The notes below the pieces were generated by a model. The model worked only from the letters and a program-made list of their open reading frames with translations, was not told the origin of the DNA and searched no databases. Both the position numbers and the translations under genes were made by a program. From Lobulomyces angularis (lineage: Eukaryota > Chytridiomycota > Chytridiomycetes > Lobulomycetales > Lobulomycetaceae): a DNA stretch of 64,000 nt. This document shows positions 1 to 10,799 of this stretch, piece by piece (the first letter of the stretch is position 1; each line of letters starts with the position of its first letter). The stretch is from NCBI GenBank assembly GCA_027604685.1, contig JADHYX010000050.1, positions 1 to 64,000 of the forward strand. The letters are read 5' to 3'.

Positions 1-19
1 ATAGGAATTCAAATATGCT

Positions 20-614
20 TCAAGGACGGGTAGTAATGTCGCGAGGGATACCATTTGCAATAATCTGTTGAGGAAGAATAGCCAGGATGTGAGCAGTCAG
101 AACTTGGTCATCTAAGTGAAGATTTTCTGGTAATGAAAGGCTATCAAAAATAGCAGAGCGAACAATGTTTGCTCTTTCCCTAAGATTATTAATATGCAAA
201 TCCCTTTCAATTTTTAAAGTTGACGTTCCACATCTGGGGAGATTACGCGGAATTTGTGGTGGATAATTTTGTTTTACAACAATTCGAGTAATTAAAGTGT
301 TAATCTTTTTAATAAAATTTCCTTGAACATTTACTAAATTGATTAATTTTTTTTATTCAACAAAATTTTACCTTTAATATTAGTCTCAAAGGTTTCGGAC
401 ATATATATAGCAAGTTGTTTAAAGTATCTTATTCTTTCCCCATCATAATTAATCAATTGTTTAGGATACCATAAATCTCTAAATTCATCAATATTAATAT
501 TTATGATTAAAACTGATACCTTCACATTGTGGCTTTCCTATTAGATTCGGATTTTATTCCTTTTTCTTTGATGTCCAATCCAAGCTTTTCAGCAGAGAGT
601 CTAATTTCCATCAT
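20..614 (-). CDS. Unrecognised small protein
   Basis: A plausible three-exon gene of about 165 codons starts at one of two adjacent ATGs (614 or 611). It has an intron opening with GTGAAG near 528 and a second intron (GTAAAA...TTTAG) near 310-350, and it ends with TGA at 20-22. The protein is basic and has no signal peptide or membrane segment. It contains the phrases YFKQLAIYMSETFETNIK and NNLRERANIVRSAIFDS. I recognise no family. The upstream bases 640-790 also hold short open runs (NYNNFFVQNLTSSVEKA), so more exons or a decayed longer element are possible. Codon use looks like that of its neighbours. The model is tentative because the window edge is close. Confidence 0.35.
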
Positions 615-866
615 TTATCCTTTAAAAAGTCAAAGCTTTTTCTACTGAACTGGTCAAATTTTGTACAAAGAAGTTGTTATAATTTCTACCATCTAAAAGA
701 TTCTATTAAAAATTCATCCCAGTCTTTTGTAACCTAGTTAAAATCAAATTGATCAGTTCTCTAATGTTATTATTACCAGTAAAACCCCAGTGTGTTTCCA
801 GATTCCAAAAATGTAACGTTAGAAGGCACTTTTTTCTGTATAACGCAAAGAGTTCTTTACACTTTA

Positions 867-3019
867 ATGATGTTTCAAACAATTAAACTAGCACGTATAT
901 TAATAAAGTTAAATAAAAAAAGGCTTTTTACAACTAAAAAAGACCCTGTATCCAAATCAGAAAAAGCTAAACATCACTCAAACCCACAGAATGGAACAGA
1001 TTTACATACTGAAAATTCAAAGAAACATTGTGAAGTCAATAACAAAAATTATACCGTTGATAATTTCCTTACATATCCTCACGGCAAACAATTATTAAAG
1101 CAACCAAAAGCTAATTATGCAACGGCTCAACAAGAAAACTTTGAATTTTCAAAAAGTAATGACTTGGAAACCAAAAAAATATTTATAAAAAGACTTATTT
1201 TAAAGAAAAAAAAACCTTTTTATCAAATTTTAAATCCAAAAAAAATTAAAAATTTTTTGGATGAATATGTCATCGGCCAAGATTGTCTAAAAAAAGTTTT
1301 AGCAGTTTCAGTTTTTAATCACTATCTAAGACTTGAAACAAATAAAGAGGAATATGAAAAAAAAGTTGCTAAGGAAAATTCAAAACATCTGGGCGATGCA
1401 AATGAATTCAAGTCCTACGATTCTCTATTGACTAGTGGAAGAAGTGTCAGAGTTGCAGATATCAATGTTGTTTATGACAGCAGCTTTAGAAAATTAAATA
1501 AATCTTTGCCAGATATAAAAATACCCGAAGCATCTGATACAGTTGTTATTGATAAAAGTAATTTGTTACTATTAGGTCCCACAGGCAGTGGAAAAACTTT
1601 AATCTCTAAAACTACGGCAAAATTATTGAATGTACCATTCTCAAGTAAAAAAAAATTTACATTCTACCTTTATTAACATTATTGAAAAAAAAAAGTAAAC
1701 GATGCTACACCTCTTACCCAAGCAGGCTATGTTGGTGAAGACGTTGATGTTGTCATTTCCAGGCTACTTCAAGTGAGAATAATAAAAAAGATTTGTTTCT
1801 AAAATATCAACACTCTTACTTTTTTAAACTGTTTATCATTTTTTTGAATTCTTTTTTTTGTTTCTAATTCCAGTGTTCAGATTATGATGTAAGAAAAGCT
1901 GAAAAAGGTATTGTATTTATTGATGAAATCGACAAATTGGCAAAGCGAAGGGACGGAGGAGGAAATCATAGGGTACTTTTTATTTGAGTATCTTTTCTTA
2001 TTTTGTCGTTATTATAAGGATGTTAGTGGTGAAGGAGTCCAACAAGCACTTCTAAGAATGTTAGAAGGTACTACAGTAACAGTAACTATAAAAAGTCCCG
2101 TCCCAGGTGGCAAGAGAAATGTAGGTGAATCATTTTCTGTTGATACCTCAAATATCTTATTTATCTTCAGTGGAGCATTTTGTGGTTTAGAAAAAATTAT
2201 TGAAAGTAGAATGGGAGCGTCTAAGGGGGTATAATACTTTAAAACAAAGTTTCTATTCACTGACTGTTACATATTAGTCAATCGGATTTCATGCAAAACT
2301 TTCGAAAAAAGATAGTAAAAACGATGATATTTTAAAATTTGTGGAACCTGAGGATTTAATAAAATTTGGATTTATTCCGGAATTTGTTGGTAGCTAAACA
2401 CATAAATTAAATTTTTTATTTACTTCCTTAACAAAAAAAGGTAGAATTCCAGTAATAGCCGCTGCAAGTCATCTTCAGGAACAAGACCTAGAAAGAATTC
2501 TAACAGAACCAAAGAACGCTTTAATGAAGCAATATGAGAAAACTTTTAAGCACAGTGGAGTAAATATTCTATTATATACTCATTAAATGTGCTCTATTTT
2601 AATAGCTGAACCTAACGTTTCACAGGGCGGCGTTGAAAAAAATAGCCAACTTGGCATTTCTCAAAAACACAGGTGCCCGCGGACTAAGAAGAATATTAGA
2701 GCAAATTTTGTTACCTGCATTATATGAATTTCCTGGAACAAATGTAAAAAATCTTGTTGTTTTAAAGGAAACAGTGGAAAACACACTACCAATTGCCGCG
2801 TTTACTTCAGAACAAGTAGAGGAATTTGAAGATAGTTTAGAAAATGGGAATTTTTATAAATGCGAAGTTAAAGATGAAGACTTTGAAGATGAATATGAAG
2901 AAGTTGAGGAAGAAGTGTTTTTGCAAGATTCTGCTGAAAAAAGAAAAAAATACTCTAGAAGTGTAAAAGAGAAGTCTCTTTATCCTGAAACCTTCCCTCC
3001 TCATCATCCTGAAGTATAA
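867..3019 (+). CDS. CLPX: Mitochondrial ATP-dependent unfoldase ClpX
   Basis: AAA+ unfoldase of the mitochondrial matrix that threads proteins, usually into ClpP. Exons 867-1644, 1696-1772, 1874-1972, 2019-2228, 2278-2389, 2441-2559 and 2606-3019 join in frame to 602 aa. The paired ATG at 867/870 opens a basic presequence ([21 protein letters not shown]). Visible motifs are Walker A GPTGSGKT, the pore loop GYVGEDV, Walker [10 protein letters not shown], the [18 protein letters not shown] block, the IGF loop in [29 protein letters not shown], and sensor-2 [10 protein letters not shown]. The N-terminal zinc-binding domain of bacterial ClpX is absent; instead there is a low-complexity basic leader of about 130 aa. 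The C-terminus is acidic. The gene converges on the telomerase gene, with about 125 bp between stops. Confidence 0.93.
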
Positions 3020-3144
3020 ATAGCAAATGTTTTTGGACCAATCGAAGCTGGAAGATAGTTTAAAAAAAAAAATTTCACTGTAAATTGAAAAAAAAAATAT
3101 TTATCAAATTCAACTTTTATTTTACAAATTAAGTTTTTTAAATA

Positions 3145-6100
3145 TTAGTTTTTGTAATTATTTTTTAAAATGGATAAGATAAATTTTTTTGCATTAAAAA
3201 ACTTTGAAGATTTTAAAATTACATCCAACTCTTTTAATAAAAATTTAAATTTTGTTTGTTTTTTAATTAAAACAATTTTAAATGCTAAGAAAGCAATACT
3301 AAAAAGACGTTAAACATATATTTGAAAAAAATTTTTTACCATTCCAACTGTACTTGATTTAAGGTAAACTTTAAATTACTACTTTGTGCCAAGGGACTGT
3401 TAACCTTTAATTTTACTAATGAGACAAACATTTCAGTCAGATTACATACAGTATCTAAAAAATTAAATAATTTTTAAACGTTACAATTCTGAATATTGTT
3501 GCTATTTTTTTTGTTGGAAACTTTACCTAAAAGAAACTTTTCACCAAATTTGAATTTAAACTTCGTGATTTTTTTTAAATAGTAGTAAAATCTAACCACA
3601 TTTAACTTAAAATTAAGAAATAAGTTTATGATAACTCCATTTTTTCCATTTAGATTTTCATCAAGAAATATTATGTGACACTTCGGTTTTAAGAATCTAT
3701 ACAAAAAAAAACAAAGCATTAAAAAAAGCTATGTGTTCTTTTTTTAATTTTTTATATTACTGAAAAATCTTGTTTTTAAAGCTTGTCCCTTGATTTAATG
3801 CTAATCCCAAAGTTAGTGAATCAGATAAATCTAAAATGTGGAAAAGATAGATCATAAAATAAAATTAAAATGAACAGAAAAAGAAAAAAAATATTACGTA
3901 GTTTATTTACTTTAAAATAATCGTTGCAAATATTCAAGTTTTTTGTTCCTATTAATAACCCACACCAAGGAAAAAACTCATTATCATGGATTCTAGGAAC
4001 AAATTTATTATTGATCTTTATGTCAAAATTAACTAGCGATTTTTCACTGTTTATTATACAACCATATCTATCAATGCCTTTTGATAAATGGGTCAAAAAT
4101 GCCTTTGCCTTTTCCAAGTCTGCTGTAATTAATAAAAAATCATCAACTAATCTAATAAAGAGATCCTTTTCCTTATTAAAACTTAACGAAATTTTTTCTG
4201 CTGATTCCATATTTCCATAATAAAGACTACAATTATTCAAGTTTTCATATAAAAATATAAAAAAATTTTCCACCTGCATAATAGCGAAGACAATATAGAT
4301 CCTTGGGGTATGCCGGTGCATTGATGATAAAGTTTTTGTCCAATCTTAAAAATAATACAAAAACAATGGTAAAAATGATGTACCTTAACAAGATTTCTTT
4401 CAATATGAGATGATAAAATTTCCTTTATGTTTCCTGATTTTTCGTACTTGTAAAAAATTTGATCAATCAATATGGCATTTTTTAATTTTTGTGCAAGCTG
4501 TTTAGCCATAATCGAAAAGGGTTTTTGTTCAACTTTTTATTTGAAAACCAACTTAAGAAAAAATGTAAAATGTATACTTTTTTTTACTAGTTGGTAATGC
4601 TTTTTTCATAAAATTTCGATGAACCCTCTCTCCATTTTTGTAAAGCATGGCATACCTTTGAATAACGTATTCCTCTTCTTTTATTATATCATAAACAATT
4701 TTCAGCAATAAATTTTGATTAATGGAATCAAAAGCTTGTTTGACATCAATTTTAACAAAATAAAATTTTTCGTCGAATTTCTGTAGCGAATTTCTCTTCG
4801 CTTTAAACTCTTGAAATTTTTTGTAAATGTCAGTCAGACCTAAGCATGATGCCCCCATTAAAAATTCATTATTATTCTAGTTTTTAAAAATTAAATTCTG
4901 TAATGTGTAAAAAAAAAAAGAAACCTTTTCATAAGATAGGATCTGAAATGTATTTTCAAGTAATTTGTTAACAGATTTTTTACTTTTCCGATAATTTTCC
5001 TAAAAAAGCATTATTATATGTAGCATTTGTTGACATACTCGATTATCCACAACTTTTCTTCCTAGGTTAATAATAGGTCTGAAACCTTTTTCTTTGGGCA
5101 AAAATCTTATATTGGAAGGTTCAACTTCTGGGACGTTTGTAAAATTGTTCTAAAAAAGGTTTTTACCATTAAAAAATTTTTAATGCTTTAAATTGCACCT
5201 TTTTTCCAATTAATTTTAAATTAAACCTGGTTAATTTTTCAACTGTTGGTTGTAGAAGTAATTCCCAAACATCATTCCTGAAGTAAAATAATCTGTGTTT
5301 ATGAGAGGAACTTTCTGTTACGTAAAAGTGTCCCTAAATTTTATCGTTAAAAAAAAAATTCCGAAAATTGATAAGGAACGTTACTTTAATTAAGGGAAGA
5401 ATTATAGAGTCAAACAAAAAAAATAGAAAGCTTCCCATCATCTCTCTTCCTTTTTCGAAATTCGAAGTGGAAATATGGTTTTTTTTGGATGGAAAAACCC
5501 AGCTACAATTGGAAATCTTGGAATAAAAATAAAAAAAACGTTAGTTAATTATCCGATTCTAAACCTTAATTCCGCAGAGAAGTTGATTGATTGAAATTGA
5601 TTCAAATTTTGTCATTTTTATAAACTTTTTTACAGCTGGAATAACAGAAACAAATAAAAAGTTGTGTTTTTAGTTTTTCCATTATGTTACATTCAAGTAC
5701 AAGCATTTTATTTTCTTTGCTTCCCCAGAATTCTTTAGGAACTAGGTGGTCTAAAACTGATTTTAAAAACATCCAAACCTATTGTTTAATTTTATTTTTA
5801 TATGCTAGTATGTTTGTGTTATTTACCTGGTAATAAGGGGTTTGAAATTTTAACATCTTATTTTGTATGAATAAGTAATTATGAAAATTCAAAAATTTCT
5901 AATAAAACCTCTGATTGTTCTTCAACATGAGTATACTAATCCGATATTAATTTTTACTTTTAAATTTTCTTTGAACATCTAAACTTACCAACTTAGGGCA
6001 ATGAAAATCTAAAATGGCTCTAAAATGACACTTTTTCTTTAAGCTTACAATATCATTAATTAATTTTAGTGACTTTTTAAATCTCCATTTTGCTCGCAAT

Positions 6101-7252
6101 TTTTTTTTTTTCTATTAAAAAAATTTTATGAGATGCTCCAATAAAAAATCATTTAATATACCTCAACGCTGGAAGAAAATACAAAAGATAAAATTTCAGC
6201 GGGTGGTTTATTTAAAATATCTGAAAATAAATATGTTATTACATTTTGAATTACATATTGGATATTTATATTTAAATTTGTAAAATTTTTTTTTTTTTTA
6301 CGATCATCTCTGAATCCAAATAAAATATTCCCATTTTTTTGTTTTCTTGGTTTTTGATAAAGCATTTGGATTCTATCCACTGATTTCGCATAGTTGAATT
6401 TTTGAACATATGAATCTGAACAATTTAAAAAAAAAATATTAAATGTGAAAAACATACCAGTTTCCATATTTCCAACAGAAGCTTCCTTTGCTTCTCCATC
6501 TTTTAATTCATATAATGCTGTACCTAAAAAAAAAGGTATAGTTGTTAACTTTGAAGTATATTTTTTTATATTGACCAGTCACTTGCAAAAAACAGCCATT
6601 TTCAACTGCAATAAATAAATAGACTTTCGTTAACAAAAATATCATTGCCGCTTGTCCAATTCTAAACGTAAATTAATTGTTTTTAAGGAAAATACATATA
6701 GTTTTACCTAGATAGCAATAATTCCCATAGTTTAGATTTCACTAAATTTACAATAGAACTAGGAGCAACATTTTCAACACCTAACATGTTATGTACGTAG
6801 TTATCAACTCTTTCATTTTGCTATTTCTTCATAAATAAAAAAGTAAATTATTTATGTACCATTCTGTATCCCAAAGTTAATGTGTTATTAATATTATATT
6901 TGGCATTTTTTACCAATATTCCAATTACTTTATCAACAATCTATAGTAAATAAAGAGCTTTCATTAAGAAAAAAAAAATATAGAGAAGCAAACTGCAATG
7001 ATAAAACTTTACCTCTTTTTGTTTATAGTGCACATCAAGACTTAAATTTGGGAATTCAAATTTAGAGGTATCATTTATTCCAACAATAGTAGTTTTAAGA
7101 AAGTAAATGTACTTTGGATCATCATTTTCCGAATAGAATTTACTCTTTAAGCATACATTTGATGGTTGTGAAGCACTTACAGGACAATTTGTTAAAAAAT
7201 CTAACAAAGTCCAAGTTTTTTCAAAATACATTTCAAATAGTTTATTACACAT
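3145..7252 (-). CDS. TERT: Telomerase reverse transcriptase, about 23 exons
   Basis: Catalytic subunit of telomerase, which copies an RNA template onto chromosome ends. Translated exons carry the family blocks in order. TEN/GQ region: MCNKLFEMYFEKTWTLLDFL, NNTLTLGYRM, VNLVKSKLWELLLSRIG, GCFLQVTG. QFP: VPKEFWGSKEN, KKFIKMTKFESISINQLL. T motif: GHFYVTESSSHKHRLFYFR. Motifs 1/2: SNIRFLPKEKGFRPIINL. Then GASCLGLTDIYKKF; A: FYFVKIDVKQAFDSI; B': GIPQGSILSSLLC; C: RLVDDFLLIT; D: YGCIINSEKSLVNF; E: FPWCGLLI; thumb: LKPKCHIIFLDENLNGK and AFLAFKIVLIKK. All three catalytic Asp are present. The first ATG is at 7252 and TAA at 3145-3147. First exons are 7252-7013, 6940-6860, 6830-6708, 6661-6576 and 6523-6457; the last begins near 3305. 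One donor (after 6576) reads GTCAAT. Exact borders of a few middle exons are uncertain. Confidence 0.93.
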
Positions 7253-7456
7253 TCTATTTTTTATTAAAAAAAGAATTTGTAAGTTCAATAGAGATATAAA
7301 AATTAAGATAAGAAAAGGATATTTACATTTTATCAATTAGTGAATGTTTTATGATTAAGTGTAATTGCTAAAATTGGTGTGAAAAAACCCTTTTCTAAAA
7401 ATTTACTAAAACTTAACCTAAATTTAAACTATTGATCACAGCAAGTACCATAATTC

Positions 7457-8353
7457 TTAAAAAAGAATTGCCAAAAACAGTAAGTAAACACTGACCAATA
7501 ATTTTACACTTAATAAATTCTTTAAGTGTGGGGTTGATGGTTTCCAAAATTCAAAAGTAGGATTTGAACTAGAAATGTCAATTGATTCTGATACTCCAGG
7601 AGATAGACAGACTTTTTGCCCAATATCAAGAACTTAAAATAATATTTTTAAGAAAGTTAAATTTAATTATGAATATATTTGAACAATATTGAGTAAAAAG
7701 ATCCTTTACAGTCACAGTTTATGTTGGGATTATAACTTAGAAACGTTTCCAGTGATAAATTGTTGTTTTCACTAATATCCCAGCAGATGTCACCTTCTTT
7801 TATTATATGAACTTTGCATCCAGTTCCAGGAGTTAAACTAGAAGTCGTTGTTGGCAAAACACCAACGGTAATAAATATTTCAGTTGATGTGGGTATCAAT
7901 GCAGATTCTAAGAAATAAATAATTTGAGTGATTGATTCTAGTGGCATGTGTTTTTTTTGAATGAGTTACGTAATGTGGGACTGAGTGGTTTGAGAGCATT
8001 TAAACATAAAAATTGATTTGAGCAACAGATTCGTTGATTTATCCTATCAAAGCTGTTTTTTGAGCATTTGTTTGCTATAAGGCGGTTCCCTTTAATAAAA
8101 TTAAAAGTTTCAATTTCAGGCTCTCATAGAAACTTACAAGCTAAATTACAATTACCAGGTTGACACACCTAAAAATAATAAATGATATTTAAATCTCTGA
8201 TCATCAATGATTTGTAAAATTAATATAGAATTAAAAATTGCAAACTTTGATTAAAAATGCTGCATCGATAACTGGGTTTGCAGAAAACTGGCAGACGTCT
8301 AGAAAAGTATGAACCAACAGATTAAAAGTTGAACAAACTGTAGTATTTGCCAT
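7457..8353 (-). CDS. LysM-domain, cysteine-rich protein (probably secreted)
   Basis: LysM modules bind chitin or peptidoglycan N-acetylglucosamine. Exons joined on the minus strand give a Cys-rich block (VCQPGNCNLASNKC...RICCSNQFLC), a Thr/Ser-rich spacer, then one LysM: CKVHIIKEGDICWDISENNN, LETFLSYNPNINCDF and LDIGQKVCLSPG, split by an intron after NCD. The ATG used (8353) opens MANTTVCSTFNLLV, which is not a clear signal peptide, so a further 5' exon between 8360 and 8620 is likely; cysteine-containing open runs exist there. The 3' end is also uncertain: one frame ends with a hydrophobic tail at 7457, another stays open longer with more cysteines. It lies about 200 bp upstream of TERT on the same strand and diverges from the next gene. 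Confidence 0.7.
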
Positions 8354-8736
8354 AATCAAATTTTTAAAAATATAACATTGAAGGAACTAAAAAATATTTG
8401 AAGGATATATCGTGTTGAGAAAATATTTTAAATAAATTTAGTTTAATCTAAAAATGATCAGTTGTGGTGTTCTTAATTTAAGATTCTGTAAGATTTTGCT
8501 AAAAAAACCACGTTTTTAGATGTACAGTAAATAACTATGCCCAATTCAAAATTGGCAATGAAGCAAGTTTTTCCACATGTAGAAGGTTTTTTTTTTATTG
8601 CCACGAACAACTGCGGAGTATCCTAATTTTCCAGTTATGAATCATTTAAAAGATGTTTAAATGTGGCTTTTGAATATTTTTTATAAAACAATTATCTATA
8701 ATTAAGTATTCTTTATAACAAATTTTTAACCCTCCT
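8354..8736. other. Intergenic, shared upstream region
   Basis: Divergent space between the LysM gene and the DUF2306-like gene. The minus strand between about 8400 and 8620 contains short open runs with cysteines (PSTCGKTCFIANFELGIVIY) that could be a 5' exon of the LysM gene. No other feature was seen. Confidence 0.4.
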
Positions 8737-9618
8737 ATGATGAAAAGCAGACCATTATCAATACTGGCTAACACTGGTTATGCTACTTCAATACTTCTTT
8801 GTCTTTTTATGATTTTGGACATTTATATACTGCTAAGCTTCCAAATTTTTAACTTTACCACATTGAGCGAGCTAAAATCATTAACTGCAACCATTCCTCC
8901 ACTTGTTCAATTTTATAATGAAAACGGTATTTGCAATACTTTTTTTTTTTTTTATTTAAATTTATTTAAAAATAGGTGAACTTCCTCAAGAAGTTTATGC
9001 TAAGAAACCATATCTTGTTTATGTTGGGCATGTTTTACCAGCATTGATTTGGTCAATTTTTGTTCCTTTACAGTTTTGGAAAAGTTTTAGAAACAACAAC
9101 AAAAAATTACACAAGTTCTTTGGCTACCTTATATTTATCAGTTCAATTTCATTAGCAGTTACTCCTATTTTTATGTTTAAACACGATTTATCGTTCACTT
9201 TTGATTTATTTTATACTAAAAACGTAACTGTTCCGCAGACAAGCATCTTTTTCATCCCATGGTTTGTTTTTACAGGAGTGAAATCTTTCTATGAAATTAA
9301 ATTCAAGAAAAATATAAATAAGCATCGAATTTATGTAATAAGGCATATATCAATAGGTTTAAGGTATAGAAAACAAAATAAAATTAAATTAAATTTATTA
9401 TTCACTATAGTGTTGCAATAATGAGAATTCTAATTGGAATTTATTCAGTGATTCATCAATCATTACACCCAGAAGTTACTTCATACCCTGTTGATACAAA
9501 AAAAGATTTTTTTGCAAATTCAAGTTTAGTTTCCCTCATTATTGTACTTTTCACCACTGAGTCTTATTTAAAATTTGAAAAAACTAAAAGTTATCTTAAA
9601 GGGAAAAAAAAGTTATAA
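8737..9618 (+). CDS. DUF2306-like multi-span membrane protein
   Basis: Three exons (8737-8926, 8976-9363, 9411-9618) join exactly in frame to 261 aa. A second ATG follows at once at 8740. The protein has about six hydrophobic segments: NTGYATSILLCLFMILDIYI near the N-terminus, YVGHVLPALIWSIFVPLQFW, FFGYLIFISSISLAVTPIFM, a segment around FIPWFVFTGV, ISIGLSVAIMRILIGIYSVI, and a C-terminal one around SSLVSLIIVLFTTE. The pattern of a hydrophobic segment, then NKKLHKFFGYL, then a late HRIYVIRH before VAIMRILIG resembles the H-R-x-x-G and rHr-WM.R pattern of the uncharacterised DUF2306 family. Its function is unknown. The family call rests on motif memory and needs a profile search. Confidence 0.62.
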
Positions 9619-9787
9619 ATCTTTTTTTTTTTTTTATGTATATTAGGTAATTATATTATTTTTTTGAATTTTTTTCTTTTATGTGTTTTTTTAAAAAAAA
9701 AAAAGAAAAAATTTACAGATGTAATGTTTTAAAACAAAAATTACAATTTTTATCTTATCAAAATTGCTATTTACAATTAAAAAGAGT

Positions 9788-10569
9788 TCAAATGCAACCA
9801 CAAATAAATCCCAATCTAACAAAAAAAACCAAAATTGGCACTAACATAAATATAAAACAACTAGTTGCTACTGTTGTTTGTAATCCACAAAACCAAGATG
9901 GAACAGTGGCATCTGAAAGTAAAAAGCAACTTGTAAAGTAATCACCTTTATAATAATCAAATCCGTTGGTAGCAGTTATCTAAAAAATAATGGTAAGTTA
10001 ACGTAAAATTGATTTTAAGGAAACAAAAAAAGATTTGTAATTGAGTTATTTTAAAATTGCTGCTGCTTTTTTAAATTTTTACTTACAGTTGCAACAGAGG
10101 CAAAAAATAAACCCCCTATAGAACAAAATTGAACAAAATAATCCAAAAAAAGCATCCATCCTTTAAATTTAACAGTTAACTTGTAAAACCAAAAAAGGAC
10201 CAGACTAAAAATCAAAATCATAACTAATACGAAAATATTGTAGAAATAGTTAATATGAACTCTTTTTTGTTCCCAAACAGCTGACTTGAGATTGTTGCTT
10301 ATGTTGGTTTGAAGTAAAATGGAGAGAATCAAAAGAATGATGGATATAAGAATTTGCAAATAAAGTATAATTAATCTTTTGTTTTTTTGGCTCTTGCTTA
10401 ACGGTACTTCATCAAAAAATTTGGTGGTCTGCACATTATTATTGACAATTACAGGTTGATAACCATGTTGTTCCAAATGTGATTTTGAAACCGGGGTGGG
10501 TTGAGAAGGTCCGCCTAGAATAAAGTTATTAAAATGCTAAGTTTAATTTCAAAAATTACCAGGATACAT
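9788..10569 (-). CDS. Four-helix membrane protein, MARVEL-like
   Basis: Exons 10569-10560, 10514-10087 and 9979-9788 join in frame to 209 aa, beginning MYPGGPSQPTPVSKSHLEQ. The first exon is only 10 nt. Four hydrophobic helices are clear: RLIILYLQILISIILLILSI, YFYNIFVLVMILIFSLVLFW, LDYFVQFCSIGGLFFASVAT and VATSCFIFMLVPILVFFVRL. A loop containing YYKGDYFTSC and PSWFC precedes the last helix. This layout, with a short cytoplasmic N-terminus and a small residue-rich third helix, is typical of MARVEL-domain proteins of membrane apposition or vesicle traffic, but no diagnostic motif proves it. The last exon lies opposite a spurious plus-strand open frame. Confidence 0.6.
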
Positions 10570-10799
10570 CTTGCTTTTTTTAAGGAATGGAGTGGCAATG
10601 TTGTCAATTAAATTTTGGAAAACCCATAAAACCCTCTCTGTTTATGAAGAAAATATATTTTTAAGAAAAAATAGTGCTGTGCTAATCTAAAGAATCATTT
10701 CAGTATAATTTATTTGTATTTAACCAATATTTAAAATATCAAAACTCATATATAATAAACTAATTTTTTCATTTTTTAACAGAAATCTAAAATAATATC

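Noticed and set aside
3821..4858. Retroelement reverse transcriptase as the source of the RT motifs
   Set aside because: T motif, GQ, QFP and thumb blocks and the motif A/B'/C wording are specific to telomerase; no integrase, endonuclease or gag-like frame is nearby.
9681..9941. Plus-strand 86-codon open frame after the DUF2306-like gene
   Set aside because: It is antisense to the last exon (9788-9979) of the MARVEL-like gene, whose exon joins close in frame with a fourth membrane helix; the plus frame starts in an A-run and has no motif.
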